A stretch of 64,000 bases of DNA, taken from NCBI GenBank assembly GCA_965153355.1, contig OZ231126.1, positions 81,096,001-81,160,000 of the forward strand, written 5' to 3'. The DNA comes from Flaccisagitta enflata. Lineage: Eukaryota > Chaetognatha > Sagittoidea > Aphragmophora. The translations under genes were made by a program, and so were the position numbers. The notes beneath the pieces were generated by a model. It did no database searches. It was given only the letters and a program-made list of their open reading frames with translations, and was not told where the DNA came from. Positions 21,033 to 30,984 of the stretch are shown here, piece by piece (positions within the stretch are counted from its first letter, which is position 1; every line of letters begins with the position of its first letter).

Positions 21033-21658
21033 CAGTAGATCTCGTCTAGACTTGAGATAACGGGGGCAAGCGTTGTATGAAAACAAATAAAGCCAGGGGA
21101 GTTATATTTGAAACATAGACTAAAGAAGAGATGCTTTATTGCCTATGATAGCTGGTTGCCATGGAAACGCATTTCTATGTATGTTTGCTAATATATCAAC
21201 ATTTTGAGAAATTTTTTTAGGGAACATTTTTTAAGATTAAATTTGCTACAACTTTCCCACAGTATGTTCTGTAAAAATGTCGCTCGTTTAGCGGTTGCTA
21301 GGGGTTGTCACTAGGGATGGGGAAACAATTGACCGCTTCCATTTTGGTGGGTGGGATAGCTACTAGTATTTGAACTACAAAATGGAAGCGGAAGCGGAAG
21401 CGGAAGCAGTGAAAGCGGCTTGAAAATCAACAGCTTCCACATCCCTAGTTGTCACACATGGATACGCTCTCTAGCAACAGCCAAACGAGCGACATTCTTG
21501 CAGAACATACTGTGGGAAAGTTGTAGCAAATTTGATTTTAAGTAATATTCTCTAAAAAATCTCTCAAAATATTGATGTTCCAAATATCGCTCCCCTAGCC
21601 TCATTCGTTTCTCCAGATTGCTTGCCCCCGTTATCTCAAGTCTAGACGAGATCTACTG
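21033..21658. mobile_element. Tc1/mariner-like MITE with ~40-bp terminal repeats, TA target
   Basis: Ends CAGTAGATCTCGTCTAGACT and the matching inverted CTACTG terminus pair perfectly for at least 38 bases, through GAGATAACGGGGGCAAGC. TA dinucleotides flank both sides (21031-21032, 21659-21660). CAGT termini with a TA duplication are typical of Tc1/mariner relatives. Long interior arms also pair (GCTCGTTTAGCGGTTGCTA with the inverted TAGCAACAGCC...AAACGAGC). It lacks a transposase and is split by a nested hAT-like MITE. It lies 26 bases past the stop codon of the minus-strand receptor gene. Confidence 0.85.
21312..21447. mobile_element. Nested hAT-like MITE with perfect 8-bp target duplication
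   Basis: 136 bases with TAGGGATGGGG at the left and CCACATCCCTA at the right, flanked by GTTGTCAC at 21304-21311 and 21448-21455. The related MITE at 52643-53204 carries one uninterrupted GTTGTCAC at 52914-52921, which is the empty site. TAGGG termini plus an 8-base duplication fit hAT. The interior holds GAAGCG repeats and CGCTTCCATTTTG paired with its inverse. Confidence 0.88.
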
Positions 21659-21684
21659 TATATGGATTATCAAACCATTAGAGT

Positions 21685-22618
21685 TTACAGCAAAAAAATA
21701 TATGAATACCCACGACAACCGCAACGTAAATATTCCAAACAGGTCCCCCTAAAGGTCTTCGAACAGAGCACGTACAAGATTAAGTTGACAGACGTGTTGA
21801 GGATGAGAAAGACGTACGTCACCGTTTGGAAGATGGGATTATATTTTTCGACGAGAGAGTAGATTTTCGTCACCGTTGGCGGAGTGATACAAACACAAAA
21901 GAGCACCGCCACCGCCAAAACCATGTTCTGTAAATATAAAGGTTGAAATGTATATGTAATCATATGTAGACGCATTGTTGTTGGGAAAAAAGTCGAAGTC
22001 ATATGATGTTGGGAAAAAAGTCGAAGTCATATTCGAGAGAAATATGGTTTTCATTTTCTTATTAGGAAGTTTAGCATCTCATCTGGCTGATAGAAGCCTT
22101 CAATGAAATTTACAAGGTAAGTAAATATGATAATTCTCTTTTATTTGGCACCAAGAATTCTCTACAACAAATATTTTTTGCGCTATGATTTTTTAAAGAT
22201 TTATTTATAAAAAATTCAAATTGAATTTTTTTCGATTTTTTATGATTTTGTGTAGGATCAATAAAGAAGTGTCTATGTGTTTGTTTGAGCATGCAAATAC
22301 AAGAAGTGTCTATGTGTTTGTTTGAGCATGCAAATACAAGAAAACATGTTCATGAGCACAGTTCCTCATCTGTGAGTGCGTTTTTGAGCATATTAGCTCA
22401 TTCAGCTCACTTAGCTCAGTCTTTTCCTTCTGATTTTGCGAATGCGATAAATGAATAGATATATTCATACATTTTTAAGCAAGCAAATACAAAAAAGCAT
22501 GTCAGTGAGCAGAGCTGCTCATCTGTGAGAGTGAGGTTGAATTATTTCGAATATTTCAGCTCATATAGCTCATTTGGCTAGTCCTATTTTTCGCGCTCGC
22601 GTCTCTCTCTCTCTCGCT

Positions 22619-22704
<86 letters not shown>

Positions 22705-24565
22705 GTCCCGCATTTCTTTTTAGTCGCCTACTGAGCGACTGTACACCCCGCTATGTCGGTCTGTCGGTTGGTCGATCCCCTTTTTATTTTTTTTCGGCAT
22801 TTTTGAGCATACTGCTCCTGCCCAGATGCCCTAGTGAGCTTCTCCAGCACTGCGCCTGCCCACCCACTCGCGACTAGGGTAGCCGTGTATCCGGCCCTAT
22901 TTTGTCTCGGAGCTGCTGATTTAGTCTCTGAACGATTTTGTTTTTCTTTCAGAATCCTCCGCCAGAGCGAATTTAATTCGGATAGCTTCGGGTCGTAATA
23001 CATAAAACCCAGCCAACCCTTAGCCCTAAAGATAACCTTGTCCCTAACCTTAACCCTAAAACTATCCCCAACCCTAACCCTAGCCCTAATTTAAAAGACC
23101 GCTTAAAAAGTCTTAAAAACAAAAGATCGACAGATGGTTGTACAAGAGTACCTTTTGTCTCCAGCCCACTGTGGCCGTTGGTCTGCCAACCTGGAAATCG
23201 TCGGTATTTTGTCTGAGCTCGAATCTTTTGACGCGGAAAAGGATGAAAGCTGTGAGAACGATCATGGCAAAGCTCGTCACAAAATTCGCCACCAAATAGA
23301 AATAAAAGAGGAAGAAGTCGTTCATTCTTTTGAAGCCGTTGTTATCGATCGCCTGGGCGCCCTCTCCGACTCGACCCAAGTAACTGATGGCATCATGGCA
23401 AATTTGAATTTCATCTTCCAATACGTACCATTGAATAGGAAAACAACTCGCTAATTGCTTGGTCCACATAAGCCAATTGTACCATGTAGGCGTCAGCTAT
23501 CTTGTGTCTGTCCGTCCGTCTGTCGGTTATTTTGATCGAGTTAAATAGTGCAGGAACATTTTTTTCCGCTCGAAAGTTTACATGTTACTTTAAAAATTTC
23601 TTTCAAATTCAATGGGTTTTTTTTTCAATATTATAGACTTTTTTATAGTAAGTATTTTTCAGCACATTTCCAGGAAGAAGTTTCGGGAAACCTCTCAGCG
23701 ATCATCCCTTACTCCCCCCCCACTTCTCAGTCTTACACGCAGACTAAGGCGGCGACGAACGCGACGTGAAAGATCCCCACGACGACGATAAAGAAGACTA
23801 TTTCCCAAAGAACGATTTTGGGCGTCTTGGCGAGTGCGTCAGAAGCGGCGCCTTCGCTGACCAGCGATTTGGCGCGGATAAAAGTGATGAAAATGGTCAG
23901 CCATCGATTCGTGTTGATCACGACGATCATCGCGAAAAACCAGGTGAGATAACGTATCATGAATGAGTCATCGACGAGACTCGAAGTCGGCGTCGGCGAC
24001 GGCGTTATCGCATCGTCGAGACACCAGCGCCAAGCCGCGGCGGCGAAACAAACTACGTCCACGGATAAATCGGAAACGGCCAAAAACAAAAGGTGAATGT
24101 AAGCCGAAGCCCATCTTCTGCGAGGGCCGGTCGCGGCCGATGGCTGGGCAGACGGATGAAGCGATTGGGTTTCCAAGTGGCTTGGAGCGGGACCACCAAC
24201 TTCAGATGACTGATTGCTTTGTTGAGATTGCTCTTGTTGTTGTCGTCGTTGTCGTACTCCGTGCGAGTTACTGAAAAAGGGTGCAAAATAAATTGAATAA
24301 TGTTTCACGTTTGTCAACTATGAAAGTACTGCTAATAATTGCAAAACACAGAATTCTTCTTTTTTTCGCAAATTCCTTTGAGGCCGCAAATGAAAAACCT
24401 GTTGGGATTTCTTTTTCTTTGATAGTGGAGGATAACTGCGATGACTACGACGTTGCAAACGATGCCGAGAGCCGAGATGACGGAAGTCGAGGGATGTGCG
24501 AAGGCGTCGAGAACTTCAATCGCGTCTTGTTCATTTGTTGAAGGCGCCGTCGTCGTTGAAAGCAT
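21685..24565 (-). CDS. Rhodopsin-class (class A-like) G protein-coupled receptor, four coding exons
   Basis: A predicted 415-residue plasma-membrane receptor, probably for a peptide or small ligand. Coding exons in phase: 24565-24399, 24270-23739, 23496-23191, 21927-21685 (TAA). Helix 1 is residues 27-46 with N38 in GIVCNVVVI. Loop 1 (47-109) is Gln-rich and extremely long. Helix 2 has HLLFLAVSDL (115-124). Helix 3 (160-183) ends NTNRWLTIF where most relatives have D/ERY. Helix 4 is 207-232; helix 5 is about 294-322. Helix 6 carries LFCVCITPP, and helix 7 NTSVNLILY (379-387), an NPxxY variant. Cysteines in CLEYLRCGC could be palmitoylated. The usual Cys at the top of helix 3 is missing; C139 in loop 1 of the outside face and C266 may substitute. 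The start ATG follows a probable 5'-UTR acceptor at 24601 with a TACTAAC branch site at 24630-24636. The ligand is unknown. Confidence 0.85.
22262..22580 (+). repeat. ATGCAAAT-bearing repeats in receptor intron 3
   Basis: A tandem pair of about 38 bases contains GTGTCTATGTGTTTGTTTGA and GCATGCAAATACAAG, followed by a ~150-base unit with GCTCATCTGTGAG and AGCAAGCAAATAC. It is the inverted relative of 19640-19930. The position is intronic for the minus-strand receptor. Confidence 0.6.
22604..22704 (+). repeat. (TC)n microsatellite with CGCTC variants
   Basis: TCTCTCTCGCTCTCGCTCGC followed by about 80 bases of pure TC, within receptor intron 3. Confidence 0.9.
22723..22907 (-). repeat. SINE-like family A, reverse copy
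   Basis: TAGTCGCCTACTGAGCGACT, GTACACCCCGCTATGTCGG, a short GTCGG/GTTGG core, ATACTGCTCCTGCCC, CACTCGCGACTAGGGTAGCC and GTGTATCCGGCCC. Full length and inside receptor intron 3. Confidence 0.75.
23009..23092 (+). repeat. Degenerate interstitial CCCTAA telomere-like repeats
   Basis: ACCCTTAGCCCTAAA, AACCTTAACCCTAAA and CCAACCCTAACCCTAGCCC: about twelve units of CCCTAA with frequent one-base changes. This matches the animal TTAGGG telomere word. It is intronic here, not at a chromosome end. Confidence 0.75.
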
Positions 24566-25125
24566 AGTAAATGAAGAGTGAAGGAATCGGTCGCACGCGA
24601 CTGAAAGTCTGGCAGAAAGTTGCAAAATTGTTAGTACGTTCAAGTTCCCGATACATAGCTAAATCGAAATCAGAATGTGACATTGGGGAAAAGCTCCCAC
24701 ACTCGTTGCCTAGATAACCTCCTTATTCACTAGCTGATAAGTTCATCAGGTCTTTTTTTCATATTTTGTTATTACCTAAACGGAAAAGAGAAAAATTAGG
24801 ACCGCTGTCCTAATAGTGAAGAACAATATGCTCAATTGGAATTCTAATTGTGAGCTCAATCGGGCAAGTATATCTAATTTTAAAGCGCCGGGACTAGAAA
24901 TACAGAAAGGAAATTGTTCAAAATTATCTTTTATTTCTGATGATAATGAGTAGGGAAAGGAATTAAAATCGGATATCAAGCAGAGATAAGACTGAGTTAA
25001 AACCAAACAAAATCAAAAACAAATGAAAACTAAACACAAGAAAATCCACACGAAGCAAAACATGGTGCAAAATAACAAAGAAAAAATCTGAACAGTACTT
25101 GGGTCCCCGACGGAGGGGGTTAAAG
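24566..25125. other. Receptor 5' UTR edge, then no gene seen
   Basis: On the minus strand 24600-24566 is the probable untranslated part of receptor exon 1. Beyond 24640 there is AT-rich DNA without a supported gene. The receptor promoter and an upstream untranslated exon should lie here or further right, but no core element is clear. Confidence 0.45.
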
Positions 25126-25129
25126 ATCA

Positions 25130-25879
25130 CAAATTCCATAAAATCGCTATGACTAATAGATCGCTAACCCTATGATAAATTCGCTAAATTTATAAATCTT
25201 TCCATTTAGAGTCTCCATACAAAGTTTCAAGCAAATCGGTTGAAAAATGGTAAAGTTATGCAAGTTTTTCACTTTTAAGCTAGTTGGCTCGTTGGGTGGT
25301 AGGCTGGTTTGACAGGATGAATAGCGTGCATATGTTGAGTTCTTCCATTTAGAGACTCAATACCAATTTTCAACTAAATTGGTTGAAAAATATCCAAGTC
25401 ATGCAAGTTTTTTGCTTTTAGGCCGGTAGGCTGGTTAAGTGGTAGGTTGATTAGGCCGGTTAGCATGCTCAAATGCAAATAAATCACAAACTTGTGTTGA
25501 GTCCTTCCATTTAGAGACTCCATACCAAATTTTGACCAAATTGATAGAAAAATGCCAAAGATATGCATATTTATCACTTTTAGGTTGGTAGGCTGGTTGG
25601 GTGGTAAGCTGGTTGGACAGGAAAAATAGTGTGCATATGTTGGGTTCTTCCATTTACAGACTCCATACTAAGTTTCAACCAAATTATTTAAAAAATGACA
25701 AAGTTATGCAAGTTTTTCACTTTTAGGCTAGTAGGCTAGTTGGTTGGTAGGTCGGTTTGATCGGTTAGCATGCTCAAATGCATATAAAACACATACATAT
25801 GTTGAGTCATTCCATTTAGAGACTCCATACCAAATTTCAACCAAATTGGTTGGAAAATGCCAAAGTTATGCATGTTTTT
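25130..25879 (+). repeat. Tandem satellite with alternating ~144/160-bp units
   Basis: TCCATTTAGAGACTCCATAC recurs near 25201, 25345, 25505, 25648 and 25809, with spacings of about 144, 160, 143 and 161. That is a two-unit higher-order repeat of about 304 bases. Other landmarks are GTTATGCAAGTTTTTCACTT and AGGCTGGTTGGGTGG. A family B element interrupts it, and it resumes at 26199-26232. The reverse-oriented relative is at 33285-33900. Confidence 0.88.
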
Positions 25880-26198
25880 AGATGCGTCCTCGCATCTCTA
25901 TAAGAGGGTTTGTCCGTCCGTCCGTCCGTCCGTCCGTCGATCAGTCCGTCGGTCGGTCCGTCGGTCCGTCCGTCCGTCGGTCGGTCCGTTACGCCTGTGC
26001 AAAAACCGCGTTTCTCGGCTGTTTTTGGCCACGGTGAGATCCTACACTGAAACAAATGATCAACCAGCATGTTTTGAGAGCCTCCTCTATTACTCAATCA
26101 TTTCACCCGTCTGTTCGTCCATCTGTCTCTCCGTATATGTCACATGATCAATACACGCAGAGACACAGTCCGGACGCATCTTTGCCCGGTCGGGCTTG
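25880..26198 (+). repeat. SINE-like family B, copy 2, inside a satellite
   Basis: AGATGCGTCCTCGCATCTCT, ATAAGAGGGTTTGTCC, a long GTCC/GTCG core, TTACGCCTGTGCAAAAACCG, TTTTTGGCCACGG, GATCAATACACGCAGAGACA and GGTCGGGCTTGTT. The satellite consensus reads GCAAGTTTTTCACTTTTAGG across this point, so both insertion boundaries are fixed to within a few bases. Confidence 0.8.
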
Positions 26199-26232
26199 TT
26201 CACTTTTAGGTCGGAAGGCTTGTTGAGCCGGT

Positions 26233-26960
26233 GAGGGGGGGGGGGAATGGATCACAAAAATCGGATAGGATGTAAAGCACCTTACCCTTGTTCAACTTCC
26301 CAAAAAACAAGAACCAAATTGGTGAAAACATAGTTTTTTTAAAATCTGTGACGACGACAACGACAAAGACAACAATGACGACGACACCCACCCGCTCAGG
26401 TGTGTCAGTATGCAAAAGGTCTTTTCATCAGCTCATCATCATCAGGGAATATGAAGACACTAATTACAAAACACTTACCATTTTTATTTTTTTCAATTTC
26501 AATCATCTTCCGTTTTTTTAGCGCATGTAAAGATTGTCAAAAATATATATACTTTTAGTGACTGCACCCAGTTTTGTTGAAAATGAGACTGATAAATCAT
26601 TAGAAAAGTTAGGTTTTTTATATCACCGAGTCTTCTTGTATAAAAGCAGAAGATTTTTACTATTTTTTTATAGTATAAGGAATAAGAGAACCAATGTATT
26701 TTGATGTTTTTCTTTGTTATCAACAATCCAGGTGCAAAACCAGCTGCACTACAATATACAAATTAGGGGCTAAATAGGGATTTAGAAAAAAACGGAAGAT
26801 GAATGAAATTTGGAAAAACAAAAACGGTAAGTGTCTTAGAATTAATGTCCTAACACTCCTTAATGATGACAATTTGATCAAAACACTTTTTGCATATTGA
26901 CACACCCGACCCACCCGCCTTAAATTATAGTCCGCGTTGGAATGATATTCCGTCGCGGAC
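26233..26960. other. No gene recognised; GACGAC run and family G edge
   Basis: 26345-26400 has GACGACGACAACGACAAAGA and CACCCACCCGC, and 26895-26965 has CACCCGACCCACCCGCC with GTCCGCGTTGGAATGATATT. Both blocks also occur at 33045-33130. They mark a further diverged dispersed family, called G here, paired with a (GTC/GAC)n tract. Confidence 0.45.
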
Positions 26961-26970
26961 AAAAAACAAG

Positions 26971-27075
26971 GCCGCATACACGGCTTTTCCAGTCGCGTGC
27001 GGGTGGGCAGGGGCCATATTTTAGGTCACCAGGCTGTTTGGGCAGGAGCAGTGAGGTCAAAGAAATAGAACCATT
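26971..27075 (+). repeat. Family A partial forward copy
   Basis: AAGGCCGCATACACGGC, TTTTCCAGTCGCGTGCGGGT, GGGCAGGGGCCATATTTTAG and GGGCAGGAGCAGTGAGG. The tetranucleotide core and 3' end are not present. Confidence 0.65.
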
Positions 27076-27079
27076 TAAA

Positions 27080-27620
27080 CAAGACAATCGCAGCGTTCAA
27101 GATGTTACGGTGGGAATGAACAACGATCATTACTATTATATCGACATAAGCAATCGGCAAATGGAAAATATGCGGGTTCCATTGAGGACTGCTGAGTCAG
27201 CAGTACTTTTTAAGACTCACAATTCTTGAGATACAGATTAATGTAAAGCAAAAATTCTTTTTCATGCATAATTGAAAAATATTTTATGATTGCTGAATTT
27301 TTCTCAATATTTTAAATAAGACCCATAATATACCTTAGGTTAAGACATATTTTGCATATTGGCAAGTTCAATTGCCCCTACAACTTTTGGAAAATCTTTT
27401 TTTTTTAAATTCTATATAATTTTGGATATTTTATCTATTGTTCAACAATAATTAGAAAATATTGATTCAAACTTATCTATTGAAAATTGATAAGAATTAA
27501 AAGTGTGTCTCTTGATCTAGCTATTGGTGAAATCTACAAGTCTTTATCTGCTTCTGTTGAAGTTTGACATTCCTTTAAAGATAAGTTATATTGAGATCAT
27601 AAGTTTTCCTTTTTGTCTGC
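27080..27620. other. No gene recognised
   Basis: AT-rich. A small perfect hairpin, ACTGCTGAGTCAGCAGT, lies near 27188-27204. No ORF is supported. Confidence 0.4.
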
Positions 27621-27624
27621 TCAC

Positions 27625-27766
27625 TGAAAATAACAAATTTGCATAGGGAATCAGAAAATACAAAAACCAAGAATGTTCAACTCTTGTAAATTAGTACATC
27701 TACAGTTGTATGTTTTTTTAAAAATGCAATTTTTTCACCTATTTCAAAGATTTGTTATTTTCAAGA
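27625..27766. mobile_element. Short inverted-repeat element J, copy 1
   Basis: TGAAAATAACAAATTTGCAT at the left and TTTGTTATTTTCA at the right enclose about 115 bases. The same termini enclose 60541-60696. No clear target duplication was found in either copy. Confidence 0.55.
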
Positions 27767-28134
27767 AAGCATCAGCACATTACACATGATTGCCCTAATT
27801 TTGCTCAAAATTATGTTCCAGAGGATGATTATGATTGTTCCAGTGACATTAAAGTAGGCATTGAATTTGCTGTACATACTGTTTGCTTGCTGACAACTAT
27901 CTATTGCATTTACAAAAATATTTATTATAAATGAGAAGAAATAAACCAGAAAATGCATGAATGAAAAATTCTATACCATTGTGCAGCATGTCTTAATGAT
28001 CAAACATGTGCCAAAACTAACTTCTCATCGGCAAATGGGGGATGAAAAAAACACCAAGAAATAACAAGAATTCAAGCATGGCTCGATCACGGATACACAA
28101 ATGGACGTTAAATCCTTGACAATACACATTTTGC

Positions 28135-28285
28135 AAAGGGAATTGGCACTGTATGGCCTTACGCTAGTAAAACGAGGCCAAGTAGGCGCACCGTATGGAT
28201 CGTCGAACGAATGCGTTACCCGACCAATCGAGGGATTCGGCCAATTATAGAGGGGCTTTGGCGCATCTAAAAATGCCTCGGCATA
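28135..28285 (+). repeat. Dispersed family I, copy 1
   Basis: AAAACGAGGCCAAGTAGGCG, CACCGTATGGATCGTCGAAC, GAATGCGTTACCCGACC, CAATTATAGAGGGGCTTTGG and CGCATCTAAAAATG. The order matches 57640-57775 (TGTGGATTGTCGAATGAATG, TGTTACC, GTTATAGAAGTGCTTTG). Its plan resembles family A, with a short core. Confidence 0.55.
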
Positions 28286-28419
28286 GGGACTCCTACTGGG
28301 TGGTATTATGAACCACCCCCGACACATCCATACAAAGAACCAAATATTCTATAAAGGAATTAAGCCAAAATGGCATAATATTAGGGCAGTGATGAGGATT
28401 GAGGAACCCGCCACTACGT

Positions 28420-28428
28420 GTGCGTGTG

Positions 28429-28522
<94 letters not shown>

Positions 28523-28545
28523 GGTGTGTGCGCGTGTGTGTGTTC
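28420..28545 (+). repeat. (TG)n microsatellite
   Basis: About 45 TG units, with GTGCGTGTGTAGG and GTATAGGTGTGTGCGCG at the edges. Confidence 0.95.
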
Positions 28546-28744
28546 GTCTGTCCGCATATTTTGGCGCGTTGCGCGCGGGTAATTGTTGACAAAATTCAAA
28601 GTCTCAATTTTCTCTAGCAGCTTTGATTGTGTTTAAAAGTCGTTAGTAAACATGCTCCCCCTACATGTTTTACCCAATCCCCCTATGTTACCGTCAAATA
28701 CCTCAGATCTCATCGCTTTCTTGTTCAGTTAGTCAGTCTCAGAG

Positions 28745-28841
<97 letters not shown>

Positions 28842-28855
28842 TTCTCTCTCTCTCA
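28745..28855 (+). repeat. (TC)n microsatellite
   Basis: A pure TC core with TTTCTCTC interruptions at each side. A second tract starts 75 bases downstream. Confidence 0.95.
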
Positions 28856-28925
28856 CGCGTGATTCTTGCTCTCGCGATCTCGTCAATTTATTCCACCCCT
28901 CGGCATTCAAAGTCTTCACATGACG

Positions 28926-28929
<4 letters not shown>

Positions 28930-29010
<81 letters not shown>
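28930..29010 (+). repeat. (TC)n microsatellite, second tract
   Basis: About 40 TC units, followed by CCCTCGTTTCACTC. The region 29100-29380 continues pyrimidine-rich with CTGTCTGTCTGTC runs and no gene. Confidence 0.95.
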
Positions 29011-29013
<3 letters not shown>

Positions 29014-29799
29014 GTTTCACTCTAACGGGATGGCAGCAAGCGAACACTCAGGCGGGCGCGCGTGAGTGAGACTTCCATTGTACTCTCAATGGATCTGCTC
29101 ATCTGCTCTGAAAGACTCCCTTTGCCTTTTTTTCTGTCTCTATTTCGGTCCGACTTTCTGTCTGTCTGTCTGTCTGTCCCTCTGCCACTTTCCCTCTCCC
29201 CCTTGACTGACTTTCTTTCTCTGTCCCCTTGTGCCCGCAGTCATTTGTTTCTCTCTCTGTCCCTCTGTCTCTCCGTGTCGCAGTAACTGTTCTGTCGTCA
29301 AGTCTGTTTTTGCCTTCTCTTTCTTTTTCTCTCTCACTCTCACTCTGCTCCTTTTCTTTTTTCTCGTGCGGCAGTTGGTTGCCGCAATATTGCCACGTAT
29401 CTTGCCGCAACACGAAGAGAATGAGGAGAATTTTGTGAAAGACTGAAGGAAAGAGATCACAGTAGGCCGAACCAGCACAGTATTATATAGGGCACAGTAT
29501 GTCAAAATTCAAGAAAAAAAAAACACGCCAAACCTAATCTTTAGTCTATATGCTTCCATTCAACCAGCCACAAGATCCTATCTTGACCGGAAGTAGGTGC
29601 CCACTATGTAATCGCCCGGACTCTGGCTCTGGAAGCAAAAACGGCCAATTTAGTAATAATTTAGTAATGAAAAAAATAATGAAATAATGATTGGAGCTGA
29701 AGTGTATTGGTTAGTGTGGAAGGGACCCATCACAATTTTTGATCATTTTGGGCTTTTGGGGGCTCCGGGGGGGGGTAAAAATTGAGTTACGAGGCTCAT

Positions 29800-30180
29800 T
29801 TTGCTTAAAATAGAGGTGGTCAGTACTCTATTTATTTTTTTAAAACCATGTACACCAAAACATTAAGACCATATTATGGTTGAAATATGTAGAGGAGACT
29901 ATGAGGTTTCATAATCAGGTTTCCATATATTGGTAACTCATAGTTTTTGCATAATACTAAAAAATGTATTTTTTAAAAATCAATGAGCGACTTCCCATTA
30001 TAATCCTATGGAGGGGGGAAGAGCAAAAAAATCAGTTTTATTTTTTTTTAGCTATGTACACCAAAACATTAAGAACATTTTTTTTGGCAATTCTTACTCT
30101 TTAGTGATGGTCTATCAGGGACAGGTTTCCATATAATGGTACAACTCACCATTTTGGAGTAATAGCATGTTGCTATTTTA
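29800..30180 (+). repeat. Twofold ~185-bp tandem repeat
   Basis: ATGTACACCAAAACATTAAG recurs near 29848 and 30054; CAGGTTTCCATATA recurs near 29918 and 30123. The two units are moderately diverged. Confidence 0.7.
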
Positions 30181-30234
30181 CCACTTCATAAAAAGGATTC
30201 CAGATCAGCTCTATTGTAAATTCTAATCTTTAAG

Positions 30235-30825
30235 CCACTTTTTTTTGATATATTGTTTATTGAAAAAACATATTCTTGTTGATAGTGGATAAAAGGAATG
30301 TGCATTGTATAACTAGGTAGTGGTGGAGGTGGTGTTGTGGGAAGGAGGAGGAGGAGGAGGAGGAGGAAGAGACAGCGGTGGCAATAGATTGAAAAAATTC
30401 GCAAATTTGTAAATAAGACCAAGTTTATTTGCATATTCTTGTTTAGTGGGTAAGATGAATGTGCAGTATATGACAAGGTGGTGGTGGTGGTGGGAGGAGG
30501 AGGAGGAGGAGGAGGAGGAGAACAAGGAGAAGAAGAGGTTAATGGAAAAATTGCACAAATTGATAAGGTGGACTAAGCTCATTAACACATTTTTGCCAAT
30601 AGTGGGTAAGAAGAATGTGTATAAGGTGGTGGTTGGGGTGGAGCTGAGGAGGAGGAGGAGGTGTGGTAGAGGGCAGCAGCCAAGTGAAAAATTGCTCAAA
30701 ATGATGATCTTTGACAAATTCTTGTTCATAGCGGGAAAATGTGCTATGTAAGACAAGATGGTGGTGAAGGTGGTGGTGGAGCTGTGGAGGAGGAGGAGGA
30801 GGAGGAGGAAAAGGTGGTGGTTAAG
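30235..30825 (+). repeat. Tandem ~150-bp units with GGTGGT/GGAGGA cores
   Basis: Four units each run through a purine-rich GGAGGAGGAGGAGG block, an AAATTGCACAAATT-like spacer, CTTGTTNATAGNGGGTAAGA and ATGTGC.TATATGACAAGGTGG. Block lengths differ between units. Confidence 0.8.
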
Positions 30826-30867
30826 GGAACAAGGCCAAAACCTAAAAATTACATGTGAGGCTTAAAC

Positions 30868-30903
30868 AAGGCCGGATACACGGCAATCCAGTCGCGGACA
30901 TAG
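30868..30903 (+). repeat. Family A stub
   Basis: AACAAGGCCGGATACACGGC and CAATCCAGTCGCGGACAT, only the first ~35 bases of the family. Confidence 0.65.
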
Positions 30904-30984
30904 TTGGTCTTGAGCCCTCTTTAGTATCCCTCTCCTACATCCCTCTCCTACATCCCTCCCCTAACTCAAGACATCCTCAGACTA

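Noticed and set aside
27752-27934. 60-codon ORF with a possible C-terminal membrane helix
   Set aside because: It begins inside the terminal repeat of element J and is too short and isolated to support.
30446-30751. Trp/Glu-rich ORF
   Set aside because: GGTGGT/GGAGGA tandem units.
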